From: Pseudobdellovibrionaceae bacterium | GTDB taxonomy: Bacteria; Bdellovibrionota; Bdellovibrionia; Bdellovibrionales; Bdellovibrionaceae | NCBI GenBank assembly: GCA_947374445.1 | Contig: CANCBY010000020.1 | Span: 1-21,922, forward strand | DNA: 21,922 nt | Reading direction: 5' to 3' | Shown here: piece by piece, positions 7,338 through 15,489 of the stretch | How positions within the stretch are numbered: position 1 is the first letter of the stretch | Layout of the letters: each line of letters opens with the position of its first letter | Program-made: the position numbers and the translations under genes | The notes under the pieces: generated by a model | Databases searched by the model: none | The model's input: only the letters and a program-made list of their open reading frames with translations | What the model was told of the DNA's origin: nothing

Positions 7338-8423
7338 ATGAAAAACAGTTTACTTGGTCTTGTCTTGGCTGCTACTGTATTTGCATTCGTTGCAAATGCT
7401 CAGGACATAAATATGTCTAAAGCTCAGCTCACATCTTCCGCAAAATCTTTACCTGCAGGCTTAGTTCCATTCGTTGGTGCTGGCTTAGGCTACACAGACT
7501 ACTCAAAGCACGCAGACATCGAAGGCACGCCTTCAGCGCTTAAACTTTTGGGCTCTTACTACTCAACTCAAACCCCCTTGGTTTTTGACCTAGGCTTAGG
7601 CTTAAATAGCCAAAAGTTCTCTCAAGGCGATGCTCGCGACCGCAACGTGAGCGGGGCACAAATTGAATTGGCAGCTCGCTATAACTTTGCAAATAGATGG
7701 CAAGCTGGTCTAGTTGGAAACACACTTTTCAACCAAGGCGACTCTTACTCAGCAAACCAAGCCGACCTGCAGTTAGCGGGAGTTCAAGCACTGAAAGAGT
7801 TTAATGTTGGTACGTCTTGGATTGCTCGCGTGGGTGGCCGTGTATTAACTGGGCTCAATACCAATGAAAAATTGAATATGGCGATGATCGATCTACAGCT
7901 AGGATGGAGCTCAGCAGCTGCGAAGAGCGCGTCAATGGAACAAGCTCAAGTGGCTACTATGCCAGCCAACTCAGCAGCGTCACGAGCTATGGCTGTGTCT
8001 GCTCCAGCACCAGCTCTTATGAGCGTGCTTGCAAACGAAAAAATTTCATCGAAAAAGTTTCTTTTGTTTCAATCTAACAAATCAAGCATCGCAACAATAG
8101 ATCAGGCGAAATTAAAAGCACTGGCTCGCAAGCTGTCCCACTCAGAAGCCTTTGGAAAATTGCAGATAATTGGTCATGCAGACATTACTGGAAAAACTTC
8201 AAAAAATGATTCACTCTCGATGGCTCGTTCAGAGTCTGTTGCAAAAATTTTGACTCAAGCTGGATTGCCTGCCACAAAAATTGTTAAGATCGCTAAAGGC
8301 GACAAAGAGCCCGCAGTTATCACAACAAATAAGCAAAAATTATCAGCAAATCGAAGAGTTCAATTAAAATTTATCGATGTTAAAGATGAAGCCGCTTTGA
8401 CCTCAATTTTATCTTCACTCTAA
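7338..8423 (+). CDS. OmpA-family protein with N-terminal barrel-like region
   Basis: The 361-residue protein has a signal peptide cut after VANA (about residue 21). Residues about 40-190 are beta-rich with Gly/Tyr patterns, as in an eight-strand outer-membrane barrel. A Met/Ala/Ser-rich linker (about 195-230) leads to a C-terminal OmpA-like peptidoglycan-binding domain at about 235-350. That domain shows IIGHADITGK, LSMARSESV and NRRVQLKF, giving the conserved Asp and Arg that hold diaminopimelate in the family. It probably anchors the outer membrane to the cell wall. AAGGAG lies just upstream of the ATG. A long hairpin follows the stop. Confidence 0.88.
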   Translation: MKNSLLGLVLAATVFAFVANAQDINMSKAQLTSSAKSLPAGLVPFVGAGLGYTDYSKHADIEGTPSALKLLGSYYSTQTPLVFDLGLGLNSQKFSQGDARDRNVSGAQIELAARYNFANRWQAGLVGNTLFNQGDSYSANQADLQLAGVQALKEFNVGTSWIARVGGRVLTGLNTNEKLNMAMIDLQLGWSSAAAKSASMEQAQVATMPANSAASRAMAVSAPAPALMSVLANEKISSKKFLLFQSNKSSIATIDQAKLKALARKLSHSEAFGKLQIIGHADITGKTSKNDSLSMARSESVAKILTQAGLPATKIVKIAKGDKEPAVITTNKQKLSANRRVQLKFIDVKDEAALTSILSSL

Positions 8424-8443
8424 TTTTTTATTTCTAACTTGCG

Positions 8444-8470
8444 AGGCCTTTAAATTTTTTAAGGGCCTTT
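8444..8470 (+). terminator. Hairpin terminator after the OmpA-family gene
   Basis: AGGCCTTTAAA (8444-8454) pairs with TTTAAGGGCCT (8458-8468) over 11 base pairs with one G-T wobble and a 3-base loop, followed by only a short T stretch. It lies 20 bases after the stop of the OmpA-family gene. The weak T-run lowers certainty. Confidence 0.55.
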
Positions 8471-8758
8471 GCAACACAGGCAACTTCACAAATAAAAGAA
8501 ACTTGCCGCATGGGCTGCGCTTCGACAAATCGACTAATTATCCTGACCTCCAGGACCTTCTGACGGTTGGTCGCTCGTGACTTACAATTTTTTCAATTTT
8601 TGCTAATGATTAGTCTTAGGTCTGGTCTATTTTAACTGAGAGTGCACCAATTAAAATATAAACAGAAAATACAATCTTAGATGCAAAGCTAATTCTCGCT
8701 CTTAAAAAAAATCATATTTTCTCTGGAGTTGTCATAACTAAATGCCGAATTACAGACG
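8471..8758. other. Non-coding stretch before the histidine kinase gene
   Basis: No convincing gene is seen. A TACAAT at 8670-8675 could be a -10 box, but no good -35 is present at the right distance. GGAG lies at 8725-8728. A seven-codon frame (ATG 8742 to TGA 8760-8762) overlaps the kinase start and may serve as a leader. Confidence 0.3.
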
Positions 8759-10435
8759 ATGAATTCCGGCGATTTAAATATTTTTTTTCAGCCTAAACAT
8801 AGAAATGTAGTCTTGTCGATATTTGGTGGCCTCACACTTCTCCTGCTGCTAATTGCCTATCAATTATATGAGGATTATCGCTCAAACATAAAACAGGTTG
8901 AAAGCAATGCTACTAACTGGACTCAATTGCTCGAGCAGCACGCAACTGCAACTTTTCACAAAATAGATGCAACGATTCGAGGAGCAAATAATATTATAGA
9001 AGCTAAAGGAAATCACTACAAGTGGAGCAGGAAATCCTATCATCAACTGCTTGTATCGATGGCCACCCAAACTCCCGAAATAAAAGCCATGAAAATTCTT
9101 AACCAAGATGGATACTATTTAGGTGAGAGTGACAATGATGGCCCTTTACCAATCACAACAAATAGTGATAGAAAATACTTTATTGAGCAAAAAAATAATC
9201 CCAAGGCTGGCTTAGTTATTTCAGACCCAGTCGTCAGTAAAACATCCGGTGTTTGGGTGATTGTTCTGAGTCGTCGAATTTTTTCTGCAAGCAATGAATT
9301 TAAAGGACTGATACTAGCTACAGTATCCTTAGACTATTTTGAAAATTTTTATTCAAAACTAAAACTGGGCGAGCATGGCAATGTAACACTTATTTCATAC
9401 AAAAATCATATCTTGATGGCAAGATACCCTCGAAAGGTCGATCAGCTTGGTCAAGAACTTATGATCTCACCTAACCTAAAAAAAGCTTTTGAGGCCAATG
9501 AAGCTGAGGGACTTACTCAGTCGATTTCAACAGTCGATAGAATTGAAAAAACTTTTGCTTTTAAAAAAAGTTCGTCTTTCAATTTTATAGTAATCACTGG
9601 GCTAGCAACTATTGACTACATCGAGGCTTGGCGCACAAGGCTCTTTTACATGATAATAGGTGGAATTTTTGTTTTAATAAACTTTGTATTCCTTCTCAAA
9701 AGATTTCTTCAGTCAGCCGATAGAACCGAAATTCAAAAAATGCAATTGGCAGAATCTGCTAAAATGTCTACTTTAGGTGAAATGGCCAGTGGAATTGCTC
9801 ATGAAATAAATAACCCATTAGCAATTATAGGAGGTCGATCTCAAACAATTTATCGCCTGCTTAATCAACGGCATGTAGACTTCGAGCAAGTAAAAAAATT
9901 ATTAGCTAGTATTGACGATACAGTTAGAAGAATTGCCATTATTATAAATGGCCTTCGTACGTTTTCTCGCCAAGCCGACGAAGATCCAATGCTCGCTGTT
10001 AGTCTTGAGCAGATTGTTAAAAATAGCCTATCACTATGCTCTGAAAAATTTAAAAAAAATAATATTAACTTAGTAATTGAGACGATACCCGAAGTGCTAA
10101 TATTTTGCCGCGAAACTCAGATTTCTCAAGTGCTGCTAAATCTTCTATCCAATGCCTTTGATGCTGCTGAAGATCAGTCCGACAAATGGGTGAAACTGAG
10201 ATTTAAAATTAATCTCTCGAAAGTTCAAATATGTATTTCTAATTCTGGAACTGGTATCCCACCTGAAATAGCTCAAAAAATGTTTCAGCCATTTTTTACT
10301 ACCAAACCCATTGGCAAAGGAACAGGCTTGGGTCTAAGTATTTCAAAAGGTATAATTGAGTCACATAAAGGGCGATTTTTTCTAAATAATAGCTCTCTTA
10401 ATACTGAGTTTATAGTCGAATTGAGTATCGTTTAA
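8759..10435 (+). CDS. Orphan sensor histidine kinase with Cache-type periplasmic sensor
   Basis: A 558-residue inner-membrane kinase. TM1 is at about residues 17-37. A periplasmic domain of about 255 residues follows that looks like a PAS-like Cache domain (ISDPVVSKTSGVWVIVLSRR, then GEHGNVTLISYKNHILMARY). TM2 is at about 295-317. The HisKA domain has the phospho-acceptor His348 in GIAHEINNPLA. The HATPase domain has the N-box LNLLSNAFDA near 465 and the G-boxes SGTGIPPE and GKGTGLGLS near 519. This core is of the NtrB/AtoS-like class. No receiver gene is adjacent. The ATG at 8759 has no ribosome site of its own but overlaps the stop of a seven-codon upstream frame. No other in-frame start lies before the upstream stop. 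The ligand is unknown. Confidence 0.92.
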   Translation: MNSGDLNIFFQPKHRNVVLSIFGGLTLLLLLIAYQLYEDYRSNIKQVESNATNWTQLLEQHATATFHKIDATIRGANNIIEAKGNHYKWSRKSYHQLLVSMATQTPEIKAMKILNQDGYYLGESDNDGPLPITTNSDRKYFIEQKNNPKAGLVISDPVVSKTSGVWVIVLSRRIFSASNEFKGLILATVSLDYFENFYSKLKLGEHGNVTLISYKNHILMARYPRKVDQLGQELMISPNLKKAFEANEAEGLTQSISTVDRIEKTFAFKKSSSFNFIVITGLATIDYIEAWRTRLFYMIIGGIFVLINFVFLLKRFLQSADRTEIQKMQLAESAKMSTLGEMASGIAHEINNPLAIIGGRSQTIYRLLNQRHVDFEQVKKLLASIDDTVRRIAIIINGLRTFSRQADEDPMLAVSLEQIVKNSLSLCSEKFKKNNINLVIETIPEVLIFCRETQISQVLLNLLSNAFDAAEDQSDKWVKLRFKINLSKVQICISNSGTGIPPEIAQKMFQPFFTTKPIGKGTGLGLSISKGIIESHKGRFFLNNSSLNTEFIVELSIV

Positions 10436-10437
10436 TT

Positions 10438-10455
10438 AAGTAATATACATTACTT
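10438..10455 (+). repeat. Small AT-rich hairpin after the kinase gene
   Basis: AAGTAAT (10438-10444) and ATTACTT (10449-10455) form a perfect 7-bp stem directly after the kinase stop, followed by TGCTT. It may aid termination but has no GC clamp. Confidence 0.3.
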
Positions 10456-10493
10456 TGCTTAGACTCTTGCGGGACAAATTCCTGAGAGATAAA

Positions 10494-10584
10494 TGGCGGA
10501 GGGCAAGAGATTCGAACTCTCGTTACGCTTTTGGCGTAAACTCGCTTTCCAAGCGAGCGCCTTCAGCCACTCGGCCAACCCTCC
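10494..10584 (-). tRNA. tRNA-Ser (anticodon GGA)
   Basis: The minus strand gives a 91-base class II tRNA with encoded CCA. The acceptor arms GGAGGGT and GCCCTCC pair with one wobble. The anticodon stem CTCGC/GCGAG encloses TTGGAAA, so the anticodon is GGA (plus-strand positions 10548-10550). A long variable arm (TTACGC/GCGTAA) and the TTCGAAT T-loop are present. The long variable arm and GGA identify serine, reading UCC and UCU. Confidence 0.95.
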
Positions 10585-10641
10585 GCATGCGGCGCTCAAA
10601 TTAACACAACAGGTGTTTTGACGTCCAGCCGGATTGTTTAA

Positions 10642-11511
10642 TCATGGGTGTTGTGCGAGGTAGTCTAAAAATTTTTGGCGGTATATTTTTTGATGTGCCC
10701 AGAAGGTATCGCCATGTTGGCCGTCTTCGATGCGCCAAATTTCTTTGGGCTCAGGGGATTTTTCAAAAATCTCCTCGCCAAACTGAGCCGCCACCACAGT
10801 GTCCTTCTGCCCATGAATCACCAGGAGTGGTATCGAAGCGCGGTTTTCGATATGTTGAGGCGCATAGGTATCGCTCATTATCAACCAAGCCACTGGTTGA
10901 AAGAGCCAGAGAAGAACGCTCTCACTCGCTTTTTTACGTGCGATACTTCGGTAAGATAAAAAAGATCCATCTAAAATGAGAGCTCGTACCGGAATTATTT
11001 CTTTCAAATCCAAAACTGAGCGAAATGCGATATTTCCACCGAGGCTGTGGCCATAAATAATTAACGGCCTTTGATCTTTGCTAGCATGAACCCACTCAAG
11101 TGCCGCTTGTCCGCTGATCACAGTGGTGTAGGGAGTAGGCTCCCCCTCAGAAACTCCATAGTTAGGATAGTCAAAAATAAAATAATTATAACCCTCTGCT
11201 GGCATCCAAGAGAGCGACAAAAAATGAGTGGTTAAGTTTTCGCCGTTGCCGTGAAAAAAAACAACCGTGCCCTTAGATGGTTGAGTCTTGGAGCTAAACC
11301 ACCAACCATGAAGACGAGTCCCATCCTTGTTTGTAAATTCTATTTCCTCTTGCTTTAGTCCTACGATTGAAGGGTCATAGAATTTTTTGAGAGGCTCGCG
11401 CGGCACATAAAGCAAACTCATGCACCCAGAAGAACAACAAGCCAATAGCAAAAAACAAAAAGATCTCAGTAGTAATAAAGATATTCGAGAGAACCCGATT
11501 TTTCGAACCAT
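10642..11511 (-). CDS. Alpha/beta-hydrolase lipoprotein
   Basis: A 289-residue serine hydrolase of the alpha/beta fold. The N-terminus is basic, then hydrophobic, with a probable lipobox SSGC near residue 30, so it is likely lipid-anchored in the periplasm. The oxyanion segment VVFFHGNGEN comes first, then the nucleophile Ser156 in YGHSLGG, Asp237 in IHGQKDTVV and His266 in DGQHGD, giving a complete catalytic triad. It resembles the BEM46/YfhR-like group, whose substrates are mostly unknown. The ATG at 11511 lies within the end of the upstream DUF4105 gene, a 46-base overlap that suggests coupled translation. GGGTGG precedes it as a poor ribosome site. The next ATG downstream would remove the signal sequence, so 11511 is preferred. 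Confidence 0.82.
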   Translation of the reverse strand: MVRKIGFSRISLLLLRSFCFLLLACCSSGCMSLLYVPREPLKKFYDPSIVGLKQEEIEFTNKDGTRLHGWWFSSKTQPSKGTVVFFHGNGENLTTHFLSLSWMPAEGYNYFIFDYPNYGVSEGEPTPYTTVISGQAALEWVHASKDQRPLIIYGHSLGGNIAFRSVLDLKEIIPVRALILDGSFLSYRSIARKKASESVLLWLFQPVAWLIMSDTYAPQHIENRASIPLLVIHGQKDTVVAAQFGEEIFEKSPEPKEIWRIEDGQHGDTFWAHQKIYRQKFLDYLAQHP

Positions 11512-13409
11512 CGATCCACCCCTGTAACTTTAAGCCCCCACGTCTTGTCGGGACTCCACTGTGTTGAAAGAGAAATCTCTTTGTATTCCGAGTAAGTGAC
11601 ATTCTGATCTTTTCGCACCCAACCCTCAAGCAAAGAAATCCATCTTTCATTCCAACGAGCTCGCAAAGTTAAATTAGGCCCCGCCCCCGCCAACAAGCGC
11701 GGAAAGCTCGAAGTCGAAGCCGCTGGAGTCTCTCCACCGTGAGTTGTAAAATAAAGTCCGGCTTTCAATCCAAGGTACCCAACAACAAGAGGGCTTTCGC
11801 TCAAGCGCAACGTGTATCCTGCGCCACCGCTCAGCTGACCCGCGTGGCAGCCAAAGCAATCCTCGTTAAGCATACGCTCAACACCAACATGCAAACGCCA
11901 AGAAATACTTTTAGAAAACTGCGTGTAAGGACTGAGAGAGATCACTTCAAAGAGCATCAAGTTCTCAAGCTCTAGTTGATTGCGATTTCCGGTCACACGA
12001 TTTTTATCGAAATATGAAAACTTTAAATCAAAAAATGAAATCTGAGCATACTCTGGATATCCAATCACAGGATCCAAAAGATCATGCAGAGCAAACTTAT
12101 AACTAAAAAGGCCTGCACTCCCCTGCTGCCTTGAATCCAAAAATCCTACGCCCACACGACGAGAGCCATGGCCTAAGTGAGGAGCATCATAAGCTGGTGC
12201 CTCAATCGACAAACGCTCGCTGATTTCAGAGATTTCACTTCTCGCCGCCAACAGTTGCGCTTTGAATTGGGCTTCGGGGCTTTTTTGAATTTGAATTGAA
12301 ACCGCATATTGATAATCCATATTATCAATGGCCGCATCTAAAACCAAAAGACGACGGTGCTCATTTAAAGACTTGATCTCCGGACCTATTGCTTGTGTCT
12401 CGATTGTTTGAGCAACGATATTTTTCTCGTCTTCATTCAAAGCCAAAAGTCGATGATAAAGCTCGGCACGCACAGAGGGACGAAAATGCACACTACGGAT
12501 CAGGCCCGGTTGTTGCCAAGCCAACTGCACAGTGTCCGTAGGAATCACAAACTTCTTCAACTTCGATGTCAGATCCACATTCGGAGAAGCAGCCTCGAGC
12601 AAAGTAAATATAAAATAGCTGCAGTTTTCAGTTAAGTACCAATAGTCGGCGTAAGCGGGACCTACTTCCCAAATGTGAGCCACTAAAAAATCAACTTCGG
12701 CAGGATCAAGAGACAATTCGTACTCCCAAAGATCACGACTTTCAGAATTGTTGTACTCCCTCACTTTGTAATAGTAAGGCACTGTCGTAAACGTTCCCGG
12801 AAATCCACCAAAAAGACCATTGATTGTATAAAGCAACGGGTTGCTAGTTGTGGCGTTAGCAGCAAAATTAACGCCGTAATCTAAAAGCTCATAGCGCTGT
12901 CCATCTCTACTCGATGGGGCTTTATTGATTCGCAAAAATGTGTGGCCAAAGGTTGATGCAGGGTTATTCAAAAAATAACTCGAGAAAACCATCGAAACTG
13001 AATTGCCGTGCAAGGCTTCAAACCATTTTTGAAATTTAGGACAAGGTCGATCGGGCCAATTTTTAATTTGATCGCCTAATTGCTTTTTTAAAAAAAGATA
13101 ACGAGCCGGAAACCGACATTGAACAGAGTCTTGTTCAGCAATACTTGCTGGCTGTTCAAAAAAAGACAGAAGTGTCGCTTCTAATTCAGCTTGGGAGTTG
13201 GTTTTGCCTTCTGGAGAAATAAAAAAATTCGCAGAATCAATTTGGCTCTCAAATTTACCAAACATTGTGGTTTTAAAATGAATAATTCTCAACCACTGAG
13301 AGTCTTGAGAAAGTTTTCGAGTTCGGCTTAACTGAACAGCCTCAGAACCTTCTGCGGCCCAGGCAAAATTCAAATAAACTAATGATAACAAAATAAAGAG
13401 GATCCTCAT
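11466..13409 (-). CDS. DUF4105 / Lnb-type periplasmic domain protein with C-terminal beta-barrel
   Basis: A 647-residue exported protein with a signal peptide cut after FAWA (about residue 18). Residues about 35-300 match the DUF4105 family, also described as the periplasmic domain of the Bacteroides lipoprotein N-acyltransferase Lnb. Visible are NNPASTFGHTFLRI with His156 and LTENCSYFI with Cys263, a Cys/His pair like that of the NlpC/P60-related fold. From about 400 the sequence turns into alternating beta-strands (GSRRVGVGFLDSRQQ through LEYLYYY), consistent with an outer-membrane barrel. Whether this member acylates lipoproteins or does something else is not shown. The downstream gene for a hydrolase lipoprotein overlaps it. 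The ATG at 13409 has AGAGG 5 bases upstream, but both lie in a perfect inverted repeat. Confidence 0.8.
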   Translation of the reverse strand: MRILFILLSLVYLNFAWAAEGSEAVQLSRTRKLSQDSQWLRIIHFKTTMFGKFESQIDSANFFISPEGKTNSQAELEATLLSFFEQPASIAEQDSVQCRFPARYLFLKKQLGDQIKNWPDRPCPKFQKWFEALHGNSVSMVFSSYFLNNPASTFGHTFLRINKAPSSRDGQRYELLDYGVNFAANATTSNPLLYTINGLFGGFPGTFTTVPYYYKVREYNNSESRDLWEYELSLDPAEVDFLVAHIWEVGPAYADYWYLTENCSYFIFTLLEAASPNVDLTSKLKKFVIPTDTVQLAWQQPGLIRSVHFRPSVRAELYHRLLALNEDEKNIVAQTIETQAIGPEIKSLNEHRRLLVLDAAIDNMDYQYAVSIQIQKSPEAQFKAQLLAARSEISEISERLSIEAPAYDAPHLGHGSRRVGVGFLDSRQQGSAGLFSYKFALHDLLDPVIGYPEYAQISFFDLKFSYFDKNRVTGNRNQLELENLMLFEVISLSPYTQFSKSISWRLHVGVERMLNEDCFGCHAGQLSGGAGYTLRLSESPLVVGYLGLKAGLYFTTHGGETPAASTSSFPRLLAGAGPNLTLRARWNERWISLLEGWVRKDQNVTYSEYKEISLSTQWSPDKTWGLKVTGVDRWFEKSGSLEYLYYY

Positions 13410-13423
13410 CGGATCCTCTTTAT
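13393..13423 (-). repeat. Perfect 13-bp inverted repeat with the DUF4105 start codon in its loop
   Basis: ATAAAGAGGATCC (13393-13405) and GGATCCTCTTTAT (13411-13423) are perfect complements around the 5-base loop 13406-13410. On the minus-strand transcript the loop reads GAUGA, containing the start AUG, and the Shine-Dalgarno AGAGG is in the 5' arm. The 3' arm is followed by a T-rich stretch (TTTATTTTG), so it could also act as a terminator for the DUF3015 genes upstream. Confidence 0.85.
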
Positions 13424-13454
13424 GTCAACCCTCTCAAAGAGTTGCAAGCTAAGA

Positions 13455-13476
13455 CATAATTTCAATAGAAATTATG
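13455..13476 (-). repeat. 9-bp inverted repeat over the stop of the second DUF3015 gene
   Basis: CATAATTTC (13455-13463) and GAAATTATG (13468-13476) form a perfect 9-bp AT-rich stem with a 4-base loop that includes the TAA stop at 13474-13472. It may stabilise the transcript end or contribute to termination. No T-run follows. Confidence 0.5.
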
Positions 13477-13930
13477 CGCCACAAGCTTGGTGATTTTGAG
13501 TCACAACCTGGTTAATTCCAGTCTCAATTGCAGAAGGATCCATTTTTGACTCAACAAAAATAGTTTTGTAGTTTTGTTTCAAAGCCGGACCCAAGTTTTT
13601 TGAGTTGCAGCCCATCAAATTTGCAAGACCTGCCAAAGTTTCACCTTCGCCACGAGCTGCATCTTTTGCCAAAGCCACTTTGTTCACTTCGATAAACATC
13701 GGAACCGCTTGAGCCCCTTTAACCGCACCCTGATCAACGCAGTTTGAAGTTCCCGAAGTGATTCCAAAAGTTTGCACTCCAGTTCCATTTATCGTTGCAG
13801 CAAATACTTGTGAGAACCCTTTTTCATCACCAAAAACCAAAGAACCCAATCCGCAACCTGCATCGCCATAAGCCGCTGCAAAAGCTGAAGTTCCTACCAA
13901 TAACATCATTAAAGTTAAAATTGCTTTCAT
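13472..13930 (-). CDS. DUF3015-family secreted protein (second copy)
   Basis: A 152-residue protein with a signal peptide cut after SAFA (about residue 18). The mature part begins AAYGDAGCGLGSLVFGDEKG and carries the family segments FAATINGTG, TFGITSGTSNC, FIEVNKVALAKDAARGEGE and MGC, with four or five Cys that could form disulfides. This matches DUF3015, a periplasmic or outer-membrane family of unknown function. GGAG lies 8 bases before the ATG at 13930. It follows a paralogous gene by 24 bases, and the pair looks like a tandem duplication in one operon. Confidence 0.85.
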   Translation of the reverse strand: MKAILTLMMLLVGTSAFAAAYGDAGCGLGSLVFGDEKGFSQVFAATINGTGVQTFGITSGTSNCVDQGAVKGAQAVPMFIEVNKVALAKDAARGEGETLAGLANLMGCNSKNLGPALKQNYKTIFVESKMDPSAIETGINQVVTQNHQACGA

Positions 13931-13954
13931 TGAATTACTCCATCATTCCTAAAA

Positions 13955-14419
13955 TTAAAGTTTGCAAACTTGAGCTGCAGTTTGTGACATTTGCTCTGTA
14001 GTTGCGCCAGCAGTGTAGTTTTTGCGAAGTGAAGTTGAGAAATCAGAATTTTGACAACCCATCACAATACCCAAAGAAGCTACTGCCTCACCAGTTCCGC
14101 GAGCCAAATCATTTTCAACAGCCATTTTATTGACTTCGATAAACTGGTTAGCGCGAGCCATTTTACCAGAATCACCGCAGTTTGAAGTTCCAGAAGAAAT
14201 TGCAAAAGTCTGACTATAGCTAGTATTATTGATAGTCGCTGCAATCACTTGAATCATGCCTGGTTTTTCTCCAAAAACAACCGAACCAAGACCACATCCA
14301 GCCATTCCGTAACCCTGACCTGTGAATTGATCGTGCAATGATTGTTTTTTTCCTGCGGCTTGTGCGGTCATTCCACCGACAACTAAAGCCAATACGACTA
14401 AAGAACTAAAAAATCTCAT
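13955..14419 (-). CDS. DUF3015-family secreted protein (first copy)
   Basis: A 154-residue protein with a signal peptide cut after AQA (about residue 21). A short insert (GKKQSLHDQFTGQGY) precedes the shared core MAGCGLGSVVFGEKPG, AATINNTS, TFAISSGTSNCGDSG, FIEVNKMAVENDLARGTGE and MGC. The core is clearly related to the next gene downstream, with the same order of Cys and motifs. AGGAGGG sits 4-5 bases before the ATG at 14419, one of the strongest ribosome sites in the window, suggesting high expression. The function is unknown. It is transcribed away from the binding-protein gene across about 220 bases. Confidence 0.85.
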   Translation of the reverse strand: MRFFSSLVVLALVVGGMTAQAAGKKQSLHDQFTGQGYGMAGCGLGSVVFGEKPGMIQVIAATINNTSYSQTFAISSGTSNCGDSGKMARANQFIEVNKMAVENDLARGTGEAVASLGIVMGCQNSDFSTSLRKNYTAGATTEQMSQTAAQVCKL

Positions 14420-14641
14420 GAACCCTCCTAATTGGTATCATTGTTTGAATTTATCGAACGTTAAAAGTGTGAAGCGTCCAGATAGCAATTGCAAAGACTT
14501 ATAGCGCTTTGCCTATTTTTTGCGCGACAAGACCAAAGGAGCGAACGCTTCATGTCGAAAATCTGAAAAACCTCGATCTGGGCTCGACCCAATTGTCTTA
14601 TTCATTGTTCAGCAACGTAATTCCGCTCAAAATATATCTAA

Positions 14642-15489
14642 ATGAAATATAAAAAAAAATCTCGTGTCTATATCTCATAGCTTTAATTACTCTGTTCTTC
14701 AGTCAGAAAATTTTAGCCGAAACATTTTGGATTGGCATAACGCCTTGGCAAAAAGGCCAAACTGCGGATGATATCAATCGTCTCTATATTCCAATGATCA
14801 AATATCTCAATGCCAAAACCGGTGCCGATCTCAAGCTCAAAGCCATGGTTTCTTACGAACAAACAATTTCGCAATTGGCTGAAGGTCAAATTCAACTGGC
14901 GATGCTTTCTCCTGCGCCCTATGTGAAAGCAAAAAAAATTAATCCAAAAATTAAAATTCTTGTTACCGAGCTCAGCTGGAACCAGGATAAAACTCAAAAA
15001 AACGACTCTTATCGATCATTCATTCTTGTGAGAAAAGACAGTTCGCTTGATTCAATCAAATTGATTAAAGGAAAAATATTTGCGTTTGTTTCTGAGGAGT
15101 CCACGAGTGGCTACAAAGTTCCCCAAGCCTTTTTCAAATCTCAAAAAATTGATTCAAAAAAATACTTTTCTCAAGTTTTATTTCTTGGCGCTCACCCCGC
15201 CGTAACTGATGCACTTGCCGCCGGAAGTATCGAGGCCGGAGCAACATGGGACTTTAATTGGAGCCAAGCAAAAACAAAGCATGGTGACATCTTTAAAAGT
15301 ATTTGGACATCAGAAGCCATTCCCAATCTTTGCGTCGCAGCCCATCCAAAGTTGCCGGCAGAGCTTCAAAAGAAAATTAAAATGGCTCTTTTAGAAATTT
15401 CAACCGATCTTCTTCAGGGGCTCTCTTCAGTGGGCTTTGTTGAAAGGGCAGACTCATTCTATGATTCAGTACGAAAACTGGAAAACTAG
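14642..15489 (+). CDS. PhnD-like periplasmic binding protein, start disrupted by an A9 tract
   Basis: The product resembles the phosphate/phosphite/phosphonate ABC binding family (PhnD-like). It reads FWIGITPWQKG, then MVSYEQTISQLAEGQIQLAML, SPAPYVKAKK, FVSEESTSGYKVPQAFF and AGSIEAGATWDFNW, a full type II binding fold of about 255 residues. The first ATG within the long open frame is at 14794, which would delete the first strand. The upstream frame from 14653 encodes an obvious signal peptide (CLYLIALITLFFSQKILA) but has no standard start. ATG 14642 is one base out of frame because of nine As at 14651-14659. Ten or seven As would join it. No strong ribosome site precedes it. The stop overlaps the next kinase gene by 29 bases. 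No permease or ATPase gene is nearby, so it probably serves the kinase. Confidence 0.75.

Noticed and set aside
8464..8580. Protein-like plus-strand reading (STNYPDLQDLLTVGRS before a stop)
   Set aside because: Only about 35 codons, no start or ribosome site, and it begins within a hairpin. Too short to separate from chance.
10644..10979. Plus-strand frames of 111 and 94 codons opposite the hydrolase gene
   Set aside because: They lie wholly antisense to a gene with a full catalytic triad, have Arg/Cys/His-rich text without motifs, and lack ribosome sites.
13400..13428. Minus-strand TTGACA (13428-13423) as a promoter for the DUF4105 gene
   Set aside because: The -35 is perfect, but no -10 box lies at 16-19 bases. 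That position is the GGATCC of the hairpin.
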